A program made the position numbers and the translations under genes. Of a DNA stretch of 18,040 bases, positions 1-5,102 are shown piece by piece. The DNA comes from an archaeon (GTDB lineage: Archaea; EX4484-52; B79-G9): assembly GCA_030630425.1 (NCBI GenBank), contig DAOVNB010000002.1, positions 1 to 18,040 on the forward strand, read 5' to 3'. Numbering within the stretch: the first letter of the stretch is position 1; each line of letters starts with the position of its first letter. The notes under the pieces are model-generated. The model was not told the origin of the DNA. It ran no database searches and saw only the letters and a list, made by a program, of their open reading frames with translations.

Positions 1-141
1 ACATTATTATACAGAATTTCACAACCTATGTTACGGGTTCTGCGGTATTGACCGGGCTTTTGATATTCACGGGTTTGTTAATATTGTTTGTCAAAACAGG
101 GTTCCCACTTCCTATAATCCTTGTAATAATGATACCTTTAG
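1..141. repeat. Terminal direct repeat (circular join), left copy
   Basis: The first 141 bases are identical to bases 17900-18040, and an open reading frame continues through the join. This is the usual sign of a circular molecule assembled slightly past its own start. The unit length would be 17,899 bp. A true terminally redundant linear molecule is possible but less likely, because the repeat falls inside a coding gene. Confidence 0.93.
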
Positions 142-248
142 GGCTTACATATGTTGCATATGGGCTTTTGGGATCCTTGGGTATTGGCATATCCTTATTG
201 ATATTCCTTATTGTCGCGTTTGTCGCGGGGTTGGTGCTGTTTAAATGA
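1..248 (+). CDS. Small three-TM membrane protein, 3' part (continues from 17866)
   Basis: This is the 3' part of a 93-aa protein whose start lies at 17866, so the whole gene is read only when the molecule is circular. The first complete codon here is at position 3. The protein is almost entirely hydrophobic, with three likely membrane helices at roughly residues 25-42, 48-70 and 72-92 and a short polar N-terminus (MVAGYTTTEFYD). It is the second-to-last gene of the structural operon and overlaps the next start as ATGA at 245-248. I do not recognise a family. By position it may be a minor virion membrane protein or a lysis/egress protein. Confidence 0.85.
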   Translation, partial: IIIQNFTTYVTGSAVLTGLLIFTGLLILFVKTGFPLPIILVIMIPLGLTYVAYGLLGSLGIGISLLIFLIVAFVAGLVLFK

Positions 249-424
249 AAGTGGATAAAATAACCGATGATATTATCGCGTTAAAACGGGCTGCAAGAAA
301 AGATGTAAACCGGATTGAGCGAAACATCACAAACGGCATGAACTCTAAAAAGTTGAATCCTAACGACCGGTTTAAGTGTGTTTCGCTGTTAGGTTCTCTT
401 AAACGCATGAAAAGGTTTTTATGA
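245..424 (+). CDS. Small basic protein, 59 aa
   Basis: A 59-aa Lys/Arg-rich protein starting MKVDKITDDI and ending SLKRMKRFL. Its ATG overlaps the stop of the upstream membrane-protein gene (ATGA), so it is probably translationally coupled. It is the last gene of the plus-strand structural operon and its end overlaps the convergent gene at 419-619 by six bases. There is no membrane helix or zinc motif. The coding end (TTAAACGCATGAAAAGG) is nearly the same as the end of the 55-aa gene at 14272-14439. Family unknown; a nucleic-acid-binding or internal virion protein would fit the charge, but this is inference. Confidence 0.7.
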   Translation: MKVDKITDDIIALKRAARKDVNRIERNITNGMNSKKLNPNDRFKCVSLLGSLKRMKRFL

Positions 425-619
425 TTTTGGCTGTAATACATACCTGCGAACTGACGGAACGAATATATAAACCACAATAAGCCATGCAAATATAGATCCT
501 ATAAATGCGCCGGGATTTCCCGTAAAACTGTTTGGCAACACCATAATAATAAATAAAAATATTGTTCCGAAACAATCCCAAAAACCGGGTTTTTTAATTT
601 TCTTTTCTTCTTTTTCCAT
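419..619 (-). CDS. Small two-TM membrane protein, 66 aa
   Basis: A charged N-terminus (MEKEEKKIKKPGFWDCFG) is followed by two hydrophobic helices at about residues 17-31 and 37-54 and a basic tail (VRRYVLQPKS), as in small integral membrane proteins with cytoplasmic ends. The ATG at 619 has a good ribosome site, GGTGGT, just upstream. A TATA-like sequence at 651-660 lies about 35 bases upstream of the start and would give a short leader. It is a single gene, convergent with the structural operon and upstream of nothing on its strand. No family recognised. Confidence 0.7.
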   Translation of the reverse strand: MEKEEKKIKKPGFWDCFGTIFLFIIMVLPNSFTGNPGAFIGSIFAWLIVVYIFVPSVRRYVLQPKS

Positions 620-749
620 AACACCACCTAATGATTCAGTAATGATTGAGATTATATAAAATTAGCCCCCAAATCTCGCCATTTTTGAACAAACGCCGGT
701 ATATTTGTATGTTTCCATGTCGGGATAGTTGAGGGGCTTAAAAACGCTT
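620..749. other. Intergenic region between the 66-aa gene and the integrase stop
   Basis: These 130 bases have no gene. Besides the TATA-like box they contain a separated inverted pair, AGCCCC (664-669) and GGGGCT (733-738), flanking an AT-rich middle. The region lies directly downstream of the integrase, so it is one place an attachment site could lie, but no tRNA-like segment can be seen. Confidence 0.4.
648..662 (-). promoter_or_regulatory. Probable TATA box of the 419-619 gene
   Basis: On the minus strand the sequence reads TTTTATATAAT, centred near 656. That places a transcription start near 630 and a leader of about ten bases that just includes the GGTGGT ribosome site. It matches the archaeal TATA-box consensus; no clear BRE was seen. 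Confidence 0.45.
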
Positions 750-1658
750 CTATGACGCCCAAATTTGTGGTTTTTCTTGTTGGCGCACTACTCGAACTCG
801 TTTCATTTGACGGATAGCGTCTATTAAGGGCGTGCCGGGCAATAAATTAATGAAGTTGTATGTTTTCGGCATCTTGGAATCTTTAGTCCATCCCATATAC
901 ATATTTGCGAGCTGTCCGGGAAGTTCGGCCAGAACTTCGGATCCTCGGGTTTTCCGGAAGATGTAAAGGTATGTGTCCTCTTTGCCCTGTTTTTTGAGCA
1001 TCTTTTTTGTCTTGTTGTATATGTAAGAATATTGGAATGAAAAAACATAATCATTTGAGTGCTTAAAAGGAAGTTTCCCGGCGCATTTAATGACGGGCAA
1101 TACCCGGGTTCCTGTTTTTCCCGTAAGTTTCACAAGGGCACCCCAATCTGTGCGTTTGATGTCATTATATGTTAAATTAAACATCTCGCCCGGACGGGGC
1201 CCTATCTCCTGCGACAATTCAACATAAAGCCGTTCTGCACCCCGAGACATATATTGGCCCATGTTTTCTTCAGTTATGAGTTCTTGGGGCTCCCGGATTA
1301 CAACAGGCCCTGGGTGTATAATATCTCTTAACTCTTTATTTATTTTTAGGTATTTCAGATATTGCCGCAAGGCAGTCTTATAATCTCTTTTTGTATTTTT
1401 CTTATAGTCTGCATCATCAATACTGTTTATGATTTTGTATATTTTTGCCTTTGTTATGTGTTTTTCGGGTGGTAGCTTGTGCCGTTCCATCATAAGTTTT
1501 ATGTGACGCACAAGCTTTATAGTCCGGGCCTTAGATAAATTTATTGCCCTGCAATGATTTTTATAATTCAATAATAAGCGTTTTCGCTTCGGGGTGAGTG
1601 TTTTTAGTTCCGCTATTAAATTTTTCAATCGCTCTTCATAATTATGTATATCTCTCAT
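750..1658 (-). CDS. int: Tyrosine recombinase/integrase (divergent, archaeal type)
   Basis: A 302-aa site-specific recombinase that would cut and rejoin the viral circle with the host chromosome. An N-terminal helical, Lys/Arg-rich core-binding region (to about residue 120, with HITKAKIYKIINSI and a YKTALRQYLKYLK helix) precedes a catalytic domain. Catalytic residues by pattern: Arg155 in QEIGPRPGE, Lys181 in LTGKTGTR, Arg235 in YIFRKTR, Trp257 in MYMGW, and nucleophile Tyr267 in PKTYNF. The usual first His of HxxR is Tyr232 here. The ATG at 1658 is chosen over an upstream TTG at 1679 because GGTG lies at 1663-1666, at ideal spacing. The stop is TAG, with TAA three codons later. It diverges from the 1787 gene. 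An SSV-type integrase with an internal att site cannot be excluded. Confidence 0.88.
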   Translation of the reverse strand: MRDIHNYEERLKNLIAELKTLTPKRKRLLLNYKNHCRAINLSKARTIKLVRHIKLMMERHKLPPEKHITKAKIYKIINSIDDADYKKNTKRDYKTALRQYLKYLKINKELRDIIHPGPVVIREPQELITEENMGQYMSRGAERLYVELSQEIGPRPGEMFNLTYNDIKRTDWGALVKLTGKTGTRVLPVIKCAGKLPFKHSNDYVFSFQYSYIYNKTKKMLKKQGKEDTYLYIFRKTRGSEVLAELPGQLANMYMGWTKDSKMPKTYNFINLLPGTPLIDAIRQMKRVRVVRQQEKPQIWAS

Positions 1659-1698
1659 CAAAACACCTTTTTCAAACAATAACGCTTGTTTACCCCAG

Positions 1699-1724
1699 TA
1701 TATTTATATTACTTACTGTTAAGT
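1699..1724 (-). promoter_or_regulatory. Integrase promoter with adjacent inverted repeat
   Basis: On the minus strand a TATA-like box (TAATATAAATATA, near 1699-1710) lies about 45 bases upstream of the integrase ATG, predicting a leader near 20 bases. Immediately upstream is ACTTA-CTGT-TAAGT (1711-1724), a five-base inverted repeat. Its core TTACTGTTAAGT differs at one base from the motif in the divergent promoter at 11341-11354. It is a candidate operator controlling integration. Confidence 0.5.
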
Positions 1725-1736
1725 GATAATAAAAAC

Positions 1737-1756
1737 AACCAAAACCTTTATATCTG
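1737..1756 (+). promoter_or_regulatory. BRE/TATA promoter of the plus-strand early operon
   Basis: The sequence CCAAAACCTTTATATC has a purine-rich BRE-like run followed by a TATA box centred near 1750. A start of transcription near 1776 would leave a leader of about ten bases before the ATG at 1787, with GTGAT as the ribosome site. A second TATA-like run (GGTATATAAT, 1761-1770) lies too close to the ATG unless transcripts are leaderless. Confidence 0.55.
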
Positions 1757-1786
1757 TGGTGGTATATAATAACCCATAGTGATTTA

Positions 1787-1921
1787 ATGGAAGAAAAAGT
1801 TACATTGAATATTGAAAGAAAAATCATAAAATTAAACCGAGAAGTTGGTCGGTTGAATGAATTACTTGAAGAGGGAAACTTCGAAAGTAGATATGTTTTG
1901 AAAAAGGTTGAAGCCGCTTAA
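1787..1921 (+). CDS. Short coiled-coil protein, 44 aa
   Basis: A 44-aa charged helical protein starting MEEKVTLNIERK and ending VLKKVEAA. Hydrophobic residues recur in a heptad-like pattern (IIKLNREVGRLNELLEEG), suggesting a short dimerising coiled coil. It is the first gene of the plus-strand operon, divergent from the integrase, with a good TATA box upstream and GTGAT as ribosome site. A strong hairpin starts five bases after its stop. Its place beside the integrase promoter suggests a small regulator, but it has no recognisable DNA-binding motif. It is below usual length cutoffs for gene finders. Confidence 0.6.
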   Translation: MEEKVTLNIERKIIKLNREVGRLNELLEEGNFESRYVLKKVEAA

Positions 1922-1925
1922 AGGC

Positions 1926-1959
1926 GGTTCTGCCGAGTGTTGAAGCACTCAACAGAACC
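1926..1959 (+). terminator. Long two-part hairpin after the 44-aa gene (terminator or attenuator)
   Basis: GGTTCTG (1926-1932) pairs with CAGAACC (1953-1959), and inside it GAGTG (1935-1939) pairs with CACTC (1946-1950) around a six-base loop, TTGAAG. The two stems are joined by a 2x2 internal loop (CC/AA). There is no T-run after it, so it is not a typical intrinsic terminator. An attenuator, RNA-stability element or protein-binding hairpin are alternatives. Confidence 0.55.
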
Positions 1960-1999
1960 TCGCGGTTGCATACCTCACTTAAAGACCAAAGGTATGAAT

Positions 2000-2434
2000 A
2001 TGAAATTTGATATGTCGTTCGGTTCAAATGTTGGCAAAAGTGCCTCACTTTTTAATTCTTTTCGCAATCATGATAGGGTATTGAAGCCTCGGAAGGGATT
2101 TAAAACCGGGGTAAGTGGTGTTGTAAAGTACACTTTTTTGGGGGGTTTTTTGCATAAAATTTATGCTGCCGGTTCTCAAAAACGACAACAGGCAAAAAAC
2201 ATACATGAGTTTATGTTGTTTTTGCGTGTGTGTGCAAGGCAAAAAGGAAAGTGGTTTTTTGTTAAAAATCAAGATTTGTTTATAAAGTCGTATGGTTTGT
2301 TTGTGTCGTTTGCTATCATTCTACATTTATTTAATGTAATTTGCTATCAAACATTCTTTTTTGCTATCATACTATCATTCTACATTTTCAAAATGTCGTT
2401 TACTATCAATCTACAAAAAGGGGTGTTTTTTTGA
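2000..2434 (+). CDS. Possible basic protein of unknown function, 144 aa
   Basis: An uninterrupted reading frame starting MKFDMSFGSNVGKS, with ribosome site AAAGGT six bases upstream of the ATG at 2000. The first 95 residues look protein-like and basic (RNHDRVLKPRKGFKTG, GSQKRQQAKN). The last 45 are hydrophobic and aromatic, and are encoded by the repeat array at 2306-2414, which lowers confidence that this part is under protein selection. Its stop overlaps the TTG start of the next gene. No family recognised. Position next to repeats and an RHH protein would suit a replication or control protein, but the frame could also be fortuitous and the whole region non-coding. Confidence 0.42.
   Translation: MKFDMSFGSNVGKSASLFNSFRNHDRVLKPRKGFKTGVSGVVKYTFLGGFLHKIYAAGSQKRQQAKNIHEFMLFLRVCARQKGKWFFVKNQDLFIKSYGLFVSFAIILHLFNVICYQTFFFAIILSFYIFKMSFTINLQKGVFF
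2306..2414 (+). repeat. Iteron-like repeat array with palindromes
   Basis: The core CTATCAWTCTAC occurs three times (2313-2324, 2372-2383, 2403-2414), each copy preceded by T-rich sequence, with two partial CTATCA copies at 2344 and 2364. Two of the full copies run into inverted repeats: TACATT/AATGTA (2322-2338) and ACATTTT-C-AAAATGT (2382-2396). The array ends six bases before the ribosome site of the RHH-protein gene at 2431. Such direct repeats plus dyads are typical of a plasmid or virus origin, or of the operator of an autoregulated repressor. Confidence 0.7.
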
Positions 2435-2943
2435 GTAATACACAAATTGCTTTTAGAGTTCGCCCAAAAGATGAAGAAAACTGGTACAAGGTAAAGAATT
2501 ATATACAAAAAAAACACGGAAAATTGCATGGCGTTATTGGAATGGAAGCAATCAATTTAATGCTTTTAGGAATGGAAAAATCCCCCGACACGCACACACA
2601 AAAACACCTTACACGAACAGTAAACCACCGCTATGCGGACTTATTAAGTTTTTTGTCTCAATTTAACGAAATTGACGAACCAACACTAAAAACGGATATA
2701 GGAGACCGTATCGGGCAAGATAACAGAACATACAAAAAATACAATGTAATCTTAGTTGACCGTTCAATTTTAACTTATTCTCACACAATCGGTAACAAGC
2801 GGATTAAAATTTATTCTGTGAATATTCCTAAAATCAGACGCGAATTAAAACGCATGAAAAATGAGGTTGTCGCAGTTCCAAAAACACAAACAGAAAACAT
2901 AATACAAATGTCACGGCCCGAGCCGTGCCAAGAGGTGGTATAA
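2431..2943 (+). CDS. Ribbon-helix-helix DNA-binding protein, 170 aa
   Basis: The N-terminus reads as a ribbon-helix-helix fold: strand QIAFRVR (residues 5-11), helix A around 14-27 (DEENWYKVKNYIQ) and helix B around 33-47 (HGVIGMEAINLMLL). This is the archaeal plasmid/virus RHH pattern that binds DNA as a dimer. Residues 67-135 look like a second helical domain ending in beta-rich KRIKIYSVN, possibly winged-helix. The TTG at 2431 is chosen because GGGGTG lies at 2420-2425 and the repeat array ends just before it; upstream frame extension would translate the array. It probably binds that array as repressor or copy-control/initiator protein; this is inference. Confidence 0.75.
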   Translation: MSNTQIAFRVRPKDEENWYKVKNYIQKKHGKLHGVIGMEAINLMLLGMEKSPDTHTQKHLTRTVNHRYADLLSFLSQFNEIDEPTLKTDIGDRIGQDNRTYKKYNVILVDRSILTYSHTIGNKRIKIYSVNIPKIRRELKRMKNEVVAVPKTQTENIIQMSRPEPCQEVV

Positions 2944-3297
2944 ATGGCACAAACAGCAACAGAAACAAAGGACGATTCGGGCGAAAACAAGCAACCGATA
3001 TCCATTATAGACGACTACACAGACAGAATATTTGAATTAAAAAAAGAATTAAAAGACGCACATACTCGAATTAAGGGATTACAAAAAGCACTTTTGGGAA
3101 TTTCTGAAAATGCAGAGTGTGCAGGGATCCAAGAAGGGACTCTTGAAGAGGCAAAAGAGAGCATCAAACGAAGATTTACTGCACGGGAAATTGATGCAAT
3201 ATTATCTTTTATGTGGTTTTCCGATATGATGCAAAGCATCCGTAACCAGATTGCAGGATTAAAAGAGCGGGTAAATGCCATTGAGGTTAAACCATGA
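2944..3297 (+). CDS. Coiled-coil protein of unknown function, 117 aa
   Basis: Starts directly after the stop of the RHH gene with a strong ribosome site, GAGGTGG. After a polar N-terminus (MAQTATETKDDSG), residues 26-48 form a charged heptad-rich helix (IFELKKELKDAHTRIKGLQK). A second helical half includes FTAREIDAILSFMWFSDMM and a further coil, IAGLKERVNAIE. There is no membrane segment or enzymatic motif. The first ten codons are almost identical in DNA to those of the next gene. It overlaps the next start as ATGA. Function unknown; a self-assembling or partner-binding protein is plausible. Confidence 0.8.
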   Translation: MAQTATETKDDSGENKQPISIIDDYTDRIFELKKELKDAHTRIKGLQKALLGISENAECAGIQEGTLEEAKESIKRRFTAREIDAILSFMWFSDMMQSIRNQIAGLKERVNAIEVKP

Positions 3298-3479
3298 CAC
3301 AAACAGCAACAGAAACAAAAGAACACGGCATCATGCTTATGCACATCTGCAAATGCGGGGCTAAATTCAGTAATGCCGTGCTGCAGAAAACACACATCTT
3401 AGGAAAAGGGTTTTTTTGCCCATCCTGTGGCATGAAAAAAGACGGCCGCAGTTGGAAAGAAACAAAAGAGAGGTTTTGA
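3294..3479 (+). CDS. Zinc-ribbon microprotein, 61 aa
   Basis: Its ATG overlaps the preceding stop (ATGA). Cys pairs in ICKCGAKF (CxC) and FFCPSCGMKK (CxxC), about 20 residues apart, form a probable zinc-binding ribbon of the kind found in small nucleic-acid- or protein-binding adaptors. The N-terminus MTQTATETKE repeats that of the upstream gene at both protein and DNA level. The end of the gene supplies the ribosome site of the next one (AGGTTTTGATATTATG, 3471-3486). Function unknown. Confidence 0.75.
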   Translation: MTQTATETKEHGIMLMHICKCGAKFSNAVLQKTHILGKGFFCPSCGMKKDGRSWKETKERF

Positions 3480-3483
3480 TATT

Positions 3484-3771
3484 ATGGATACAAGCGCATG
3501 GCTAACAATTAAAGACACAGGAAGCATGAGACTGACGAAAGGACAACCAAGCATCAACTGGGACGAAGTCAGTATAAAAATAAATGTAGTTCTCCCAAAT
3601 GAACTGTTCAACAGACCAAGACTAAAGGCAGACATAAAAATACCGAAAGAAGCCGCCTTGCCGACAGAGATAACCGCAGAGACAGTAGAGGACTGCAAGG
3701 AAGCAATAAAGCAGGCGACAGGTCTTGAGATGAGCATAACTGTTGTAAAGCCAGATGAAGAGACAGAGTGA
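3484..3771 (+). CDS. Hypothetical protein, 95 aa
   Basis: The ATG at 3484 follows AGGTTTTGATATT. The protein (MDTSAWLTIKDTGSMRL, later INVVLPNELFNRPRLKADIKIP and SITVVKPDEETE) is acidic to neutral and soluble, with alternating strand-like segments and one helix (TVEDCKEAIKQATG), suggesting a small alpha/beta fold. It sits inside a run of small genes, and its end carries the same 16-base leader as its start, exactly 300 bases downstream. No family recognised. Confidence 0.75.
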   Translation: MDTSAWLTIKDTGSMRLTKGQPSINWDEVSIKINVVLPNELFNRPRLKADIKIPKEAALPTEITAETVEDCKEAIKQATGLEMSITVVKPDEETE

Positions 3772-3783
3772 GGTTTTGATATT

Positions 3784-3873
3784 ATGAGCGACAAACCAAC
3801 AAAAGAAGATTCTGCCGTGTTCATGGAATGGATAAACGGATAGATTGATGAAAACTTCGATGAGTTGTTATGA
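3784..3873 (+). CDS. Short acidic ORF interrupted by in-frame TAG
   Basis: From the ATG at 3784, with a full copy of the AGGTTTTGATATT leader, the frame reads 19 codons (ending FMEWING), then TAG at 3841-3843, then IDENFDELL and TGA at 3871-3873. That second stop overlaps the next gene's start as ATGA, as other junctions in this operon do. The sequence across the TAG looks like one 29-30 residue acidic peptide. The TAG may be a real stop, an amber mutation, or a read-through/pyrrolysine codon. Which applies cannot be decided here. Function unknown. Confidence 0.45.
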
Positions 3874-3962
3874 ATAAAATCTGCAAAAATTGCGGCTATC
3901 TCCCGGAAGATAACCCCGAATATTGCCCGGAGTGCGGCGTAAGACTTTGGGAATGGTTTTAA
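3870..3962 (+). CDS. Zinc-ribbon microprotein, 30 aa
   Basis: A 30-residue protein, MNKICKNCGYLPEDN then PEYCPECGVRLWEWF, with two CxxCG knuckles eleven residues apart. This is a minimal treble-clef/zinc-ribbon as found at the ends of many archaeal proteins but here standing alone. The start overlaps the preceding stop (ATGA) and its stop is two bases from the next ATG. The compact Cys pattern and tight packing support it despite its size. Its role (adaptor or anti-host factor) is unknown. Confidence 0.65.
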   Translation: MNKICKNCGYLPEDNPEYCPECGVRLWEWF

Positions 3963-3964
3963 TT

Positions 3965-4105
3965 ATGAAAATAAAAATATATAAGTGCCGTTACTGTAAG
4001 CGAAAATACAAAAAAACAAGTGTTTGGATGTTTCGTCATTTCAAAAAACATCATCCAAATGAAAAAATCGCTATTAAGGAAGTTGTTATTGATGTGGCAT
4101 GCTAA
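3965..4105 (+). CDS. C2H2 zinc-finger protein, 46 aa
   Basis: The sequence IYKCRYCKRKYKK then WMFRHFKKHHP gives C8-x2-C11-x13-H25-x3/4-H29/H30, the classical TFIIIA-type C2H2 finger, in a very basic 46-aa protein. Single C2H2 fingers are recurrent in archaeal viruses, where they may bind DNA. It starts at ATG 3965, using the leader TGGTTTTAATT, in preference to an upstream in-frame codon at 3923 that would overlap the previous gene. It overlaps the next gene (from 4092) by 14 bases in another frame. Confidence 0.75.
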   Translation: MKIKIYKCRYCKRKYKKTSVWMFRHFKKHHPNEKIAIKEVVIDVAC

Positions 4106-4205
4106 ACAGCTTAAGGCAATACAAAGAGTAAAACGCCGGCAAGCAAAGGAAAAGAAAAAAGATATTTCAAAACAAAAAACACTAACAGGAGAGGTAAGGT
4201 TTTAA
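4092..4205 (+). CDS. Short highly basic peptide, 37 aa
   Basis: The frame from ATG 4092 encodes MWHAKQLKAIQRVKRRQAK and a Lys-rich helix ending LTGEVRF. About a third of residues are Lys or Arg, suggesting nucleic-acid binding. It overlaps the end of the C2H2 gene and its own end carries the GAGGTAAGGTTTTAATT leader for the HD gene, so it may partly serve translational coupling. There is no strong ribosome site of its own other than GTTGTTATTGATG, so confidence is moderate. Confidence 0.5.
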   Translation: MWHAKQLKAIQRVKRRQAKEKKKDISKQKTLTGEVRF

Positions 4206-4207
4206 TT

Positions 4208-4828
4208 ATGAAAACAAAACAAGAATGCGCTGATGAAATTAAATCTGAAATTATTTCATTATTGATTTCAACAAAAAGAAAAGGGTTTGGAAAATTAATT
4301 CCATATATAGAATCTATAGGATATTTTACAAGCCCTGCAAGCACAAAATATCACGGTTCATATATCGGCGGTCTTGCAAGGCACAGTTTAAGAGTTGCAG
4401 AGTTGTTTTCTGAACATCTCGAGAAATTAAAACAATTAAACAATGTACCTCATGAAAGCATAATTATCTGTTCGTTGCTGCATGATTTGTGTAAAGCCGG
4501 GGCATACATACAAACAAAAGGCGGCTTCGAGTATAACAAAGAACACCCACAAGGACACGCAAAACTTTCAATCCGGCTTATTGAAAAGCATATAGACTTG
4601 ACCGAGTTAGAGCGGACAATAATTAAATACCACATGGGTTATTACGGCTCTGTTGAATTCAGCAAATATAAAGGTGAATATGGCCTTGATGCGCTTGCAA
4701 TGGCACAGGAAATGAAGATAGTTAAATTGTTCCATTGGTGCGATGATATGGAAAGCCAATTTGAGGATCTACATAATAACCCCGGCAAAAAATACGCAGT
4801 ATGCAGGAGCATAAATAATAGTTTTTGA
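4208..4828 (+). CDS. HD-domain phosphohydrolase, 206 aa
   Basis: The protein shows the metal-binding pattern of the HD superfamily: H59 in GGLARHSLRVAE, H92-D93 in SLLHDLCKAG, then H117 (QGHAKLS), H142 (IKYHMG) and D179/D180 (WCDDMES). Such proteins hydrolyse nucleotides or phosphodiesters with divalent metal. The GGLxxHSL and LLHDxxK signatures are like those of single-domain phage and archaeal HD hydrolases. It is soluble, with no partner domain. The start is ATG 4208 after AAGGTTTTAATT. In a virus it could alter the nucleotide pool, degrade a host defence signal nucleotide, or process RNA; the substrate cannot be told from sequence. Hairpins begin at its stop. Confidence 0.85.
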   Translation: MKTKQECADEIKSEIISLLISTKRKGFGKLIPYIESIGYFTSPASTKYHGSYIGGLARHSLRVAELFSEHLEKLKQLNNVPHESIIICSLLHDLCKAGAYIQTKGGFEYNKEHPQGHAKLSIRLIEKHIDLTELERTIIKYHMGYYGSVEFSKYKGEYGLDALAMAQEMKIVKLFHWCDDMESQFEDLHNNPGKKYAVCRSINNSF

Positions 4829-4848
4829 AAAGGCGACAACAACCTTTT
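4828..4848 (+). terminator. Hairpin with T-run at the end of the HD gene
   Basis: AAAAGG (4828-4833) pairs with CCTTTT (4843-4848) around a nine-base loop, followed by a further T. It begins at the last base of the HD-gene stop codon. A weak intrinsic terminator, or the first element of the hairpin cluster that follows. Confidence 0.45.
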
Positions 4849-5102
4849 TGAGACTCTATAAACATACCCGGGGTGAGTCCACCGCTCACCCCATTAAATT
4901 CATAGTTTCCCTTGACGGGAAAGGTTGCTATTGGTGGGACAATGAGGCGGGGTTTGGAGACAGCCCGCCTCATCAATAATATTCCTGTCTTTTGATTTAT
5001 CAAAAGACTTCAAATCCTTCGGTTTGGAACGATGTATGGAGTTGGCGGACTCGTGATGACACAAAACCGCCATCACCAATGATTAAAGACGGAGAATTGA
5101 AA
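4829..5102 (+). ncRNA. Gene-free region of consecutive perfect hairpins (possible structured RNA or origin)
   Basis: No convincing gene lies between the HD gene and the ATG at 5103. Hairpins follow one another: 4870-4892 (GGGGTGAG/CTCACCCC, 8 bp, loop 7), 4906-4922 (TTTCCC/GGGAAA, 6 bp, loop 5), 4942-4973 (ATGAGGCGGG/CCCGCCTCAT, 10 bp, loop 12), 4987-5008 (GTCTTTTGA/TCAAAAGAC, 9 bp, loop TTTA), 5011-5026 (CAAA-CC/GG-TTTG with one bulge, loop TTC), and 5043-5072 (TGGCGG/CCGCCA). The last competes with GTGATG/CATCAC (5053-5058 with 5071-5076). It could be a structured transcript, a cis-acting RNA for the next gene, or a cruciform-rich origin/packaging site. The strand is assumed from the flanking genes. 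Confidence 0.55.

Noticed and set aside
421..480. ATG at 421 as start of a plus-strand gene after the 59-aa protein
   Set aside because: It stops after 19 codons with no protein-like sequence, and the minus-strand gene there is better supported.
1659..1679. Upstream TTG start for the integrase
   Set aside because: The ATG at 1658 has a GGTG ribosome site at proper spacing; the TTG has none and lies upstream of it.
2045..2272. Minus-strand 75-aa frame
   Set aside because: Shadow of the plus-strand region, without ribosome site or motif.
2306..2414. CRISPR array
   Set aside because: The repeats are short, irregularly spaced and without unique spacers of constant length.
4722..5003. Minus-strand frame over the hairpin region
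   Set aside because: Overlaps the HD gene end and the hairpins; the product has no motif or coding look.
5000..5030. tRNA-like T-loop (TTCAAATCC) near 5009
   Set aside because: The flanking bases cannot form a T-stem, and no anticodon or acceptor arms are present.
4992..5102. N-terminal extension of the 5103 zinc-finger gene into the hairpin region
   Set aside because: No ribosome site at the non-ATG start, and the frame would run through the strong stems; GGAG before ATG 5103 decides the start.
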